Source: Perkinsus chesapeaki
Lineage: Eukaryota > Perkinsozoa > Perkinsida > Perkinsidae
Length of the DNA stretch: 64,000 nucleotides
Direction of reading: 5' to 3'
NCBI GenBank assembly: GCA_013115145.1
Contig: JAAPAO010000005.1
Span: 124,001-188,000 of the forward strand
Under the pieces are notes generated by a model, which was not told the origin of the DNA, ran no database searches, and was given only the letters and a program-made list of their open reading frames with translations. Below are positions 21,687 to 32,703 of this stretch, piece after piece (within the stretch, counting starts at the first letter, position 1; each line of letters opens with the position of its first letter). Both the position numbers and the translations under genes were made by a program.

Positions 21687-23765
21687 GATGATGATTATGC
21701 TACTAACCCCTTCGAGAAGTGTTGGGAGTAATGTCCTAAGATTGCTAGCTGCATTGGCATCCATGGTAACCCTTGGTGAATCACACTCTTCTGGCATATC
21801 CAATACCTAAGGATGGATATGGTAGTCTGTCGTACTGTTCTTGGTTCTTCTTGTTACCGCTTCATCAGTAGGCATGTTTGGTAATAATAGGCCTGGACTA
21901 CTAAGTATGGTGTATAACCAGTTCATGGCTGTTAAACGGGTTAAGGATTCTGTTGAGGGGGAGCTGCTGCAGTTAGATACCACAATAGAGATCTGATAAG
22001 TAAGGTCTCAGACTGACCATCGTTATTATTGGCTACACTCTTTGCTACTATCAACCGTAGTTTGGTCGGGCCTATCGTAGTGTTATTATTATTATCATCA
22101 TCATTAGAGGCAAGAGCTGCTGCCGATGAGGTAAGGTCATCTAGGAACTCCCCCAACACCTGCAGCACGGCAGTAGTGGGCGGCATGGGCTGCTCACGTC
22201 TAACCTGGTCAGCAGTATGGCGCAAGTCACCTCTAGAAGGGTCTCTTTGAAGGGAGAATAGTGTACCAAGAAATAGAGGTAGATGTAATAATAATAGGTC
22301 ACGTGTTGTTGGTAGGGAATGAAGGACCTATTTGATGTAATATTTAATAATAATAAGAAGCCTCATTACTGATATCCATGACATAGCAAGCTGCTTTATA
22401 AAGGGATTAGCTACACGTAGATGGGCTGATATACGACCAATGAACGCTCCCAGATCAAACAGTCCAACACCAGCACCTAAAGGAGGTTATGTCATTTATA
22501 TGTGACTAGTATGATGAAGACCTTGTGACGACGATGATGCTGTTGTTGTTGCCTGTTGTTGTAGATGCATAAGCCTTTGACCTTGTGGTTCACTAGGCAG
22601 TGATGGTGTCTCAGGTGTTGTTATTATATTTATAGGAGTAGCATCAATACTATCATTATCTGTTGATCGATATGGATATGCATCACCACTTGTCGATGTA
22701 GTAGGGGACATGCCTTCAGCTAAGCTGATAGGAGGAGGAGGAGAGGGTATGTAACCGGTGAGACTAGCCGGCCACGATGATTCCGAAGCTGGTGAGGCTG
22801 ATACCTAATAGAGTGATTAATGCTACGCTGTTGTTATGTAGGCTTGTACCTCTGTTCCAGGTTCATAGGGTTTAATCTCTCGTAATATAAATGGTTTATT
22901 AGCAACATCAGATACTATGTCCTTTAATAATCTATCTAAGTACTGTGCACCAGACTTAACCTCTTGATCAACATCAGCAACTAATCTACATACACCATCT
23001 AGTGCCTACTCACCAACACATAATATTAATAAAGATCACCAAGCATGCTGCTGTTACTACCAGACACATCCTTCTCCCTTTTAATAATAAACCCCTGGCC
23101 ACTTTACTTATATTAAACATAGCTTCACATGCATAATAACGGCATCTACTATCCTCATCATCAAATAGATAAAGTACAGGTGATATAAGACTATCCAGGA
23201 AAGGGTCTAGATTCTTATTCTCCAGAGCTATAGCAACACTGGCTAGTCCAAGTAGTCCACCTTTACGGGAATTAGGGTAGGGCGACTTTGTAAAATTAGA
23301 TGACGTAAGGACCTGTACTGTATGATAATATAGCTTATTATCATTGTTATTATTATTGTTACTGTTATAACTGATACTATATTGGCTGTAGCTGTCTGAT
23401 CTTGACCGTAGTAATCCCTTTGCTGAAGAGCTTGTCTAACTCGTGATTCTATCTCATGTGCAGCCATACTCCTCTTTTCATAGCTTCTATCACTCAGTAG
23501 TCGTGATGTACCTATACATTAATTCATACCATATTTCCTCTACATCATACATACTTTGACCAAGTATACTGGCAATATCCAGCTGAGCAAAGTGATAATG
23601 ATCAGCTAGTGGTGAGAATGAATTAACAGATGATCCTGCTGTCCCAGGTCGTGATGCACTTAGTGGGCCAGCAGACCCCTCCGATGAGGATGCCCCGACA
23701 ACTGGTGATGTAGGTACAGCTGCTACAACACCCTCTTCTTGTTGTTGGTCACTAGAAGGATGCAA
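19787..23765 (-). CDS. VAC14: VAC14-like scaffold of the PIKfyve/Fab1 complex
   Basis: Multi-exon, read right to left. N-terminal HEAT-repeat blocks characteristic of VAC14 are present: SRLLSDRSYEKRSMAAHEIE (about 23512-23455), SRKGGLLGLASVAIALENKN (near 23280), SRCRYYACEAMFNISKVARG (near 23150), and EVKSGAQYLDRLLKDIV (near 22960). The C-terminal signature is NPASALSLCL (near 20350), LLESPVFTKLRLELL (near 20090) and VGLVMLVPQNT (near 19915). VAC14 holds the PI3P 5-kinase and its phosphatase together on endolysosomes to make PI(3,5)P2. The true start is uncertain: the frame is open upstream of 23765 without an ATG, so a further 5' exon is likely. The last exon reads homologously (HVAQAFQLLKERL) only in a frame one base off the donor at AGG|GTAAGC, so the stop is either near 19810 or at 19787. 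Confidence 0.85.
21655..21695. repeat. (GAT)n microsatellite inside VAC14
   Basis: A run of about eleven GAT/ATG triplets, broken by one GAA, in what is probably an intron of the VAC14 gene. The neighbouring exon ends near TLLPTLLEGV on the minus strand. Confidence 0.6.
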
Positions 23766-23969
23766 CGGACCAAGTACATCACCAACTAAAGCAGAGGGAT
23801 GGTTACAATATAAAGTGTAGTCCTACGTCCTCTCATGGATAGGTCGTCTTGGTGTCTGTCTGTGATAGATGAGGATCAACCAGCTAACAGAGGAGGAGGG
23901 TATAGTTATTATATATATTAACACAACATCATCCGTTGTAGAATTAAGTGTAGCTGCTGTATTGGAGTA

Positions 23970-25888
23970 TTAGATAAATGGTCCTGATGAGGTAGAATGA
24001 TGATAATGATTAAATGGATGTGGTGAGCCACCGCCGTCATCATATACTGTAGTTGTCCTTCTCCAACCAGTGATAGGGTCATAGGTCTCAGTTGTTACAG
24101 TAGATGTCGATGTGCTATGCCATCCATGATGATGATGATGATGATGATGGGTACCCCAACGGTCATGATCATCAGCCCATAGGTCTCTAGCGCTGCCATA
24201 CTGGAATAAAGATAGTATTATATGATAGTGCTAGTTATCTTACCACATCTGATCCACCTACAGTAGTCTCACCATTATTAATAAGGGATTGTCCCCAACT
24301 ACCACCACCAAGATTGATACCCAACTCCCTTTGCAATTGTTTAGGGCTTTTACGTCTCTTATCATTCTCATACATACCGTACATTAGAGCAGCAATGAGG
24401 CCAAAGTACCTATAGTAAAGAGATAGTATAGGGTCACTGATGATAAAGGTGTTATAAACCATACCCTGCAGAGATGCAAGCCTTCTGAGCATTAGTCATG
24501 TTATAGTAATAAGGTGGCATATCACCAGTACCGAAAAAGCGTTGGTATCTATAAAGAGTCGGATACAGTATTGGTTTATAATAATAATGGTTTATAATAC
24601 GTTGAATATGCCCCACCAAGGAAGACCAGATACATAATAGGAGAACAATAGGGAGTGAAGTATATCATACTACCACATATAGCTAGACCTAAGAGGAAGG
24701 TTAGGGTTGTTGATAAGAGGAATGGGGCGCCTGCATCATTATGAACGTACCTGCTGGCAGGAACCAGTTATTAAGGCTGCCTGCTACCCTGCCACCATCT
24801 AATTGCCCTACAGGTAAGAGGTTAAATAGATTTATCATATAACCAAAATGTGTTAAGGCAAAGGCTAATTGTGAACCTTAAGGGATAATATATAAGTTAG
24901 GTTATTTAGAGGTTGGATAGTACTACTACTACCTGTAGCAGCACCATAGGCAGCTATAGGTAATACACCTAATGAACCAAGTATAGGGCCAGCTAATGCT
25001 ATTAAGGCTTCTTGATAGGCTAAGTATATGATAGAGTAAGGAAGAGGAAGCAGAGGTGCCTACCATTAGAGGGATGTTTACGCATTTCAACTGATGCTCC
25101 CATAAATGGTATGAATACCATAGGCCCAGCTGGCACACCTAGATTCTTCATCATAAGGGCATGGCCAAGCTCATGAATGAATATTAAACCAACCATACCA
25201 ATACCAAATCTGATAAAGGCAACAATACTAAGTCAGTAAAAGTGCTGCTGCTGTTGCCTACTGCCATCCAAACACTGCCCCGTAAGCTAGGGTTGATATA
25301 CACATACTAAGTAATGGGCCGGCCTTTGAGAACTTTAACACTGGTATTAGAATCTTTAAACCTTTAAGCTTCATAACAGCATATCCAGCTGCTGATACTC
25401 CTATAACTTTAGACCACCAATTGCCGCTTGATGGTGGCCTCGGCTGCATATTATTATTATGTGATGATGATGACGACCTATATAACCTTATCTGTTGATT
25501 AGCAGGTACGCCTTTATCATTACCAACCTATCAAAGGTAATGACAATACATATACCATTGACAACAACAACCAACCTTGTTAAATAATAAATTGCTGCTC
25601 ATTGAAAGATATGGTTCTAATGCTGTCGACCGTCGAAGGTCCAGATACTACACGGAAAGACGTATTTGATAATACTACACTGGATGGGATTACACTAGAT
25701 TTAGGGGCCTGCTTGTTGAGGAACCGTGATGGAGTGTTAAAGGGTCTACTGCTGCTTGAGAACTGCCGACTGCGGGAGAATAAAGATAGTCTACGTGGTA
25801 TAACAGACAATGCCCCGATACGTAGGCCAAGGGTAGGGCTGTTGTAGCATGCTGCCGACTTTATCAAAAAAGGAGAAGATGGTATCAT
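23970..25888 (-). CDS. M50 (site-2-protease-like) metalloprotease, probably mitochondrial or plastid
   Basis: Multi-exon, read right to left. The zinc motif HELGHA (HExxH, 25155-25175) sits in a hydrophobic segment. The second M50 motif, NLLPVGQLDGG (about 24793-24826), supplies the aspartate ligand. Several further hydrophobic segments fit an intramembrane protease. The C-terminus is polar and includes a natural run of eight histidines (near 24120-24150). The first open segment (25888 leftwards) is rich in R and S with no acids (SRSRQFSSSSRPFN), like a mitochondrial presequence. That segment is out of frame with the next clear exon (SSNLLFNK, then VGNDKGVPANQQ) under simple splicing. So either an unrecognised small intron lies near 25600-25650, or translation starts at the ATG near 25603. 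Substrate unknown. Its start lies about 150 bp from the MSH5 stop. Confidence 0.72.
24122..24149. repeat. (ATG/CAT)n microsatellite encoding polyhistidine
   Basis: About eight CAT codons on the minus strand, within the last exon of the M50 protease gene, giving THHHHHHHHGW. Confidence 0.65.
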
Positions 25889-26039
25889 CTATCATAAACA
25901 TTCACATGAAGGACTTAACGCAACACGATAATATAAAAAGATAACACTATGGTGATGACAACACCATGAGCAGCATCAATACACCACATGTGATGTTTAA
26001 ATATGGATAAGAACAGTAATAACTATTAGTGCATCATCA

Positions 26040-29000
26040 TCATCGACCAGCAGCAGCATCAGCTTGACGTGACATAAAAACAGCAGCGGCTGGTTTAGCC
26101 ATAAGGAGCTCTTCATCTATTATATCACCCCACCCTTTACTCGAGGATGGTAACTCTTGGTGTATTGCTTTGGATGATGATGAGGACGAGAGCCTCTTTA
26201 GCATCTTCGGAGCTTTACTGTTACTGTTCGACAAATTGAAATTATGAGAGAGAAACAAATCTGGCATCGTGTGAGGCAGCATTGCTGTCTGTAATGTTGA
26301 GTGTCTGACTGTTGGCATAGTATCGCTTCGTAATGATCTTAGTATGTTATGTAATGCTGCTTTACTAGCTGGTGTGAGTTGAGTTGGGGATGATAGGTCA
26401 AGTTTAGAGAATCGTACTAGTGCTTGGTACACTCCAGTATTGTTGTTGACTATTGGCCCCCCGTTGTTGTTGTTATTATTGTCGTCTGGGTCTCTAGGCT
26501 TAGAGATTGCCCTCCCTGACCTTAAGGTATTGAATATCTCCAAAGCTCTATTAGTAACACTAGGGCATACTCCACTTGCTATTGCACATTGTATAGGATA
26601 TGATGATTGTGATACTTTACCACGTTCAAGTTTATAGAGGAAGGACAATACTGAACTATCACCAGAGTCGGCTTTGGGAGGGACGACAGCAAGCCGCGAT
26701 GGTACAGCTCTACCAACAGTTAGCTTTCTTGATCGCTTTGTTGGGTGGCCTTGGATACCCTCAACCACACTATGTGTGCTGTCATGAGTGTGTGCGCCAT
26801 TCTCTACCAATCCCCATGAAAACAGTTCAGCACCATAATGGGATGTTAGTATAAGTGTTGGAGACGAGGCTGTCGAGAGGTCTATAGTGGTATATTTGAT
26901 AATACCAGCTAGTAGGCTAACTTCATCTACAGGTGATGTACCTTTACCAAACTCATCTAGTAATATCAATGTGCTTGATGTGCAGTTGGACAATGCCACT
27001 GATACCTGATGAGGCATTGGTGTTGTTGTTGTTGGAATTTAGTCGTATTAAAACAGACCTCATGGGCATCCCTAGTAAAGGTTGATAATAAGCTATTTGA
27101 TCTAACAATATCCTCTAATTGACGTCTTTCTCCAGCAACTACAAATTTAGGTATCTTTTGATCCGAGCTAGCGGTCCTTGCAAATAGCTGGTTTATGACT
27201 CGAATCCGGCATGACTCAGCTGGGACATACAACCCACAGTGTGAGAGGAACTGATAAAGGTAGTATAGACGAAGATGCTGATGATAGTAGTAGTGGTAGT
27301 AGTAGCTTACTGCTGTAATGCCTATCTGTTTCAATAGTACACTCTTCCCAGAGTAATTAGGACCAGTTAAGATATGTGTTTTACAATCTGATGTTATAAG
27401 AATATCATTAGATACCACTAAATGACCACGGTTATCAACGTTAGTCGTATCATCTACCATAAGGGGATGCCATGACCCTTTCAACTCCATAACAATATCA
27501 TCATCATCAGAATCACATGGTATCTATAAGGGAGATTACCTCACCTACTTCCCTTGTGATGGCACTCCTACCAGTACAGGTTTACACCATCCATTTTCAC
27601 GGCTTGCTCTAGCTAAGCCAGTAAGACAGTCTAGCTCCGCAAGTGCTGTAGAGGCTATCGCTAATGGATGGCTACCTATGGCTTCTAGTCTGTCAGCAAG
27701 TCTGTATAGGTACTCGTATCTGATACTAAGTGTGTCTGTGAGTAGGTTTAATGGTGGGTACTCTATGTCCCTCATCTTAGCTTCTATATTCCCTAAATAG
27801 TTATCAAGTCTACATGTTATTGGACTTTTAAAATAAGCTGTATCAGTGGTACGAAACTTAAACTGCCATCCTTCAAGATGCTTGGTTATAATATCAATAC
27901 ATCTTTCCCAACCACTATCACCATCGGTGTGTTCAACAGGAGCAGTAGTGTCCTTAGATGATAGGATTGGTACAAGTACCTCCTCTACATCTGCACTAGG
28001 AAGGGATGCAACAAAGCCCATTTGGGGGAAATACTGTAGCTGTATACGTATTGGTCTATTACTCACCAATGATCGACTAGCACAGCTACTGCCAGTGCTA
28101 CGGCGTGGGGCAGGGTTACCTCTGTTGCTAGTACTCAATGTATCATACCATGGACCATTACTAGGGACACTACCATTAAGGGTACTAATAGGTTTCATAG
28201 AGTTAACTAATATAGAGTTATCAGAAGCATCATCAATATTATTTATTAACATATCTTCTAATGCTTTAGATTCAGCAGCACCCATTCTAGTAAGGATGTC
28301 CTCTAACTTATCATACTGTGATCTTAGCTCATCAAGTTGTGGTATAACACCAGTCTTAACTGATAGTTGTGATAACTTCTGTTGTTGTTGACCTGTTGTT
28401 GCTGCTGCTGTTGCTGACCATGCATCCATATCAAAGCTACCATCTATAAGGTTCTGTATTTGTAACAAAGGTGTTCGACATTCAAGTAGCATACTAATAC
28501 AACGTACATCACTTTTTATTGCTGAATCCGATGGTAACATCTCAATTGCTCTTATAACTTCAGACGCAGCCCTACATGATCGTAATAGTTGTAACCATGT
28601 TGCTACCCTAGATGTACTATCAAGGTTAAAACCTTGTACAACTCTACTTAGTATTCTTGATAAGTCACGATGCTTCTTCAGGTGTTTGCCTATCTCCATT
28701 ATTAACTCAGGTGATAAGCTATCTATAATAATCTCCTGATCTCTAAGCCTTAATTCGATAAGCTTGATATCACAGTGTGGTAGAGCTAACCATCTATGTA
28801 ATAGTAGTCTACCTGGAGGTGATGATATATATCGTTCTAGTAACCTTGCTATACTTGGAGTCATAATACGATGGTTATGACCAGCTACTATAGTAGTACT
28901 ACGCCCAGCACTTGTTATACCTAATGTCCGTAATGTTATACTATCTACTTGTAACATGCCTTGTAGTGACCTAGTAACAACACCAGTAGGACGGTAGCGG

Positions 29001-29644
29001 TTTATTAGACCAGCTTCATCTAAGAATGACAATAACCCTGATAGTGCCCTCCATAGTTGAGCATGGCCACCAGTGATAGGTAATGATAAAGGTGGCTTGT
29101 TATTATTGTTATTAAATCTAGACATCATATCTATAACACGTTGTACACAGGAAGGGTAGTCGTATTGTGTACTGGGACGCTCAATAATACCCAACTGCTG
29201 CTGTTGCTGAGGTAATAATGCTTGTGAGTCCGCTGCTGTATCGTCCATAATCGGTGGGTAGGGCGGTGTCTGCTGCTGCTGGTGAATGCCAGTTATTAGG
29301 TTACGTAAGACTATTGGTGACTTCTTGGGGTGTAGAATAAGACACTTTAATGCATCATCATAAGCACTTGTACCATTGTTATTAGTAACATAGCCTTCAA
29401 CTACTCCACGTAGTGTACTACCAAGTGCATCATCAACCTCAGTAGCCTCAATTAACATTGTATTATTATTATTATTACCTCCACTTCTATTACCAACATT
29501 TAATAAAGCTAGACCAAGTTTAGTAGCATCCATACATACAGATAGATACACATTACTCCTTATATTAGATATGTTAGTATTAGAATCATTAGTGTAGCCT
29601 CCTTGCCTTCGTTGGTTACGTGTGTTAGTAGATGATGGTGCCAT
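26040..29644 (-). CDS. MSH5: Meiotic MutS homologue MSH5
   Basis: Four exons, read 29644-27566, 27523-27311, 27250-27059 and 27005-26040, with introns of 42, 60 and 53 nt, all phase 0; 1149 aa. The long first exon covers the MutS connector, core and lever (for example GMLQVDSITLRTLGI and RLLLHRWLALPHCDIKLIEL). The ATPase domain has Walker A GPNYSGKS (about residues 747-754) and Walker B LILLDEFGKGTSPVD. The DEFGKGT form, rather than DELGRGT, is typical of MSH5 as opposed to MSH4 or MSH2/3/6. MSH5 acts with MSH4 as a clamp that stabilises crossover intermediates in meiosis. The protein is longer than usual (about 830 aa in animals) because of N- and Q-rich insertions. MSH4 is the main alternative. 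Confidence 0.88.
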
Positions 29645-29943
29645 AGGTAGATGATAGGAGGGCTGCTAATATAATGCTATACTTAACACAAGTCTCGATA
29701 ATGATGATGACGGTTATGATAGTGCAGGATAATATCAAAGTAATGTAACACTTGAGATGGGTGAATGGTATTATCTTATATAGGTTATGGTTATATTCTA
29801 CCACCATGTATCTACATGCTACTACGTGCTAGCTCTGTGTTAGGTATATTGAAACATCTTTTTTAGTATTAAACTGTCAATGCTATCTGTTCTAGTATAC
29901 TGTTACTGCTGCTGTTACTGCATTATAAATATTAATCTAGTAC

Positions 29944-31791
29944 TTAGTTATTACTACGTAGTTGATGAAGTTGTATTACACCACATACACTAATAGCATC
30001 ATCAATAAGCTTTAGATTATACCTCCTCGCGTCATCATCCTCATCATCATCATCAACATCATTTACACTACTACCATGATGCACTGCCTCCTCTTCTCCT
30101 TCACTATTCCTCTGTACAGTTGCTGCTGCTGCTGCTGGAGGCGGTATTGTTGTTGTTGATGATGTATAACTCATTGGTGTTGATATAATGCTCTCAGGTG
30201 TCTGTGTAGTACTACTCATAACACTACCATTATACTCATGTCTCAAGCCGCCGCTCTCATATACTATTGATTTAATATCTCCATCAGGCACCTCAACCTC
30301 CTTAGTATACCCTCTACTACCCCCTCCCAGTCCATCACAATATACACCCTCAGAAACCGCAGGAGCAGCAGCAGCTACTCTACTACTTTGTGACCTCTCC
30401 ACTTCCCTTCGTTGTTGGTCATAGTGAGGATTATGTATACGAATGTTACCAGTATAATGATTAAAGCATACATACTGTCCTGGTCTAGTAGATGCTATTA
30501 GCGGATACTCCTGAACTAGAGGGCTACTGCTGCTCTTGCTGCTGCTGCTGTCATTATGTGCTGCTTCCCTCCTCCTCATCCACCAGTGTACTAATATGCA
30601 ATGATAGCTATCCATTAGTATATGATCCATAATAGCCCTCTTTATATCATTAGATGATAATATATTAAGCTGGGTTAAGTATATCTCACATACACTACAA
30701 TACCAAACACCATCCTTATACAGATCTAATGATGATGGGGAAAGAGGATGATGATGAGGATGATGATGGGACGAGGAGGTCCGGTTGCTATTATTATCAC
30801 CAACTAGTATAGCCTAATATAGAGATCTGCTGCAATAGTGTTGATGATAGTTGTCTGTGCTACTACCACTAAAGCATGGGCATGTGGTCTCATAATATGA
30901 CTCCAAATACGATGCTTATCGACTTCACACATGTGACTCCATATTAGCTTTATGTCCCGTATACTTGGATAAGGCAGAGGAGGAGGAGGGTGAGGGTGAT
31001 GGTGATGGGGGTTCATATGAGGGGTAAGTAATAGTACAACACTATAAGGTGTCAGTGATGATGATGATGTAACATAACAATATAATAGGGTATAATGACA
31101 AACAATACAATCATTACCCTTTATCCTCAGTAGTAGTATTACTACTTGAATGATGATGAGGTATATTATAGGTACTACTCTTCAAATTGTATTATAGGAT
31201 ATTACACTACTTCAGTAGTTATCTTTGGTGATGGTGATGCTGATGATGATGGACGATGTATTGTATTACCTCCTTGTCCATCTACTATACCTCCTCCCCC
31301 TGTTTGTATCTATATTACCCATACACCAACATCACCACTACCCTTTTACTACCATCTCATCATCATTGCTATCATCTGTCCGTTGTATTTTCCTAGCTGG
31401 AGATGATGATATCCCGTCATGATCATCATCATCATTATCCTCTATACTCCTCTTTTCGTGTTCCTACAACATACTACTACTATTCATCACCTATACTATC
31501 TACCCCATGTATTACCTGCTCCTCCCCTTCCTCCCCTTTATCCCCTCCTTCTTCTTCCTCATCATGTTCTGCTGCAGCTGCTGCTGCTCTCTCCCTCATA
31601 GCCTCAGCTATTGCTGCTACCCATCTTTGATATGCTCTTAATTGTTCATGATATTGTAATTCAGCTAACTGTCTTGCCTCCCTTGGAGTTAGGTTCCTCC
31701 TTATCTCAGATGCACTAGGCTTATCAACTGGCATATCAGCTAGGAAGGGCTGTGCTGATGCCGGTAGTACTGTAGCTAATGAAAACAACAA
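29944..31791 (-). CDS. Uncharacterised multi-exon protein with CxxC motif
   Basis: Several exons read right to left join in one frame: PSASEIRRNLTPREARQLAE (near 31700), an acidic D/E-rich stretch, IQTGGGGIVDGQGGNTIH (near 31290), SIRDIKLIWSHMCEVDKHR (near 30950), VWYCSVCEIYLTQL (near 30690), then a final exon ending at 29944. The CSVC followed by spaced histidines (DH, YH) could be an atypical zinc finger. The later segment FNHYTGNIRIHNPH is weakly WW-like. I recognise no family. The frame can be joined in phase to the open segment at 31975-32535 through a long intron starting at CCAG|GTAGTAG, so the real gene may extend that far. The last exon is S/T-rich and loosely conserved in character. 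Confidence 0.5.
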
Positions 31792-31974
31792 TATTAAATG
31801 ATAGATGCTCAGAGACCACCACCTTATAGGAACAACACACTACTAGAAGTCTCTTTACACTTCTTGAATGCTGCCTACAGCCTCCTATAGTACTCCCCAA
31901 TTTCAACGGGCTAATGGGGTAATTTAATATACGATTCCCATTTCAGTAGCTTCCGTTCAAACGAAGGGAGGGGG

Positions 31975-32535
31975 TTATAAAACTTGGAGGGTCGAAGACG
32001 GAGAAGAAGAGGCGTGTTGTTGTATAATACTACTACTACTACCTGGTGGGCTAGGATCCAATACTAATGATTTGGCTGTAGCCTCTTCATGTTTATCACT
32101 AGTAGTCCTTTGATGTAGTAATGCTGCAGCTACAGCTACTGCTGCCGCTGCAGAGGATGATGATGAAGACGAACATGGCTGCTGCTGATGTTGCCCTGAA
32201 GTATCTATATTATATATGATAAGGTTAGAACTAGTACTAGTACTTTCATCATTATTTTGCGTATCTTTAACTGATGGTATAATTGCATTATCATCATTAC
32301 CCTCCTCCCCTTCACCATCTTCCTCTACTACCGTTACGGCAGAGGCAGTGGCAGCAGCGGCTGCTGCAGCAGCAGCTAGGGCTGCAGATCTTCGACGTGT
32401 CATTATACCCTCTTCATTAGGCATCACATCATCGGCACTATTACCATCCTTATTACACACTACTCCATCCTTAGCTACCACACCGTCTAATTGTGGTGGT
32501 GGCGTTGTCTGTATAGTAGTATTATTATCAGACAT
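31975..32535 (-). CDS. Low-complexity acidic ORF, possible first exon of the gene at 29944
   Basis: An open frame of 186 aa starting MSDNNTTIQTTPPPQLDG. It contains a nine-alanine run after RRRSAALAA, an acidic DGEGEEGND stretch, and S-rich blocks. It has an in-phase donor (CCAG|GTAGTAG near 32040) that could splice over about 260 nt to the acceptor TTCATTAG near 31778. As a free-standing protein it has no recognisable domain. The basic and acidic tracts are compatible with a nuclear protein. Confidence 0.4.
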   Translation of the reverse strand: MSDNNTTIQTTPPPQLDGVVAKDGVVCNKDGNSADDVMPNEEGIMTRRRSAALAAAAAAAAATASAVTVVEEDGEGEEGNDDNAIIPSVKDTQNNDESTSTSSNLIIYNIDTSGQHQQQPCSSSSSSSAAAAVAVAAALLHQRTTSDKHEEATAKSLVLDPSPPGSSSSIIQQHASSSPSSTLQVL

Positions 32536-32703
32536 ACTGGGGGGCTCAGGTATGGGCTGATATAGCCTTTGAAAAAGTATAACACTGTAATGGTGGCGGT
32601 AGTAAGGTTATGCTATATTAATGATACTGAAAACTAGGCAAGTGTATATTAGAAACTAATACTGTTAACACTTGTTCTCATTCATGATAGTAGTAGTAGT
32701 AGT

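Noticed and set aside
24122-24149. Run of eight histidines, suggesting an engineered tag or vector
   Set aside because: It is a natural CAT microsatellite inside the last exon of the M50 protease gene; no vector sequence surrounds it.
27846-28391. 181-codon plus-strand open frame
   Set aside because: It is antisense to the conserved core of MSH5 and is a shadow of that gene.
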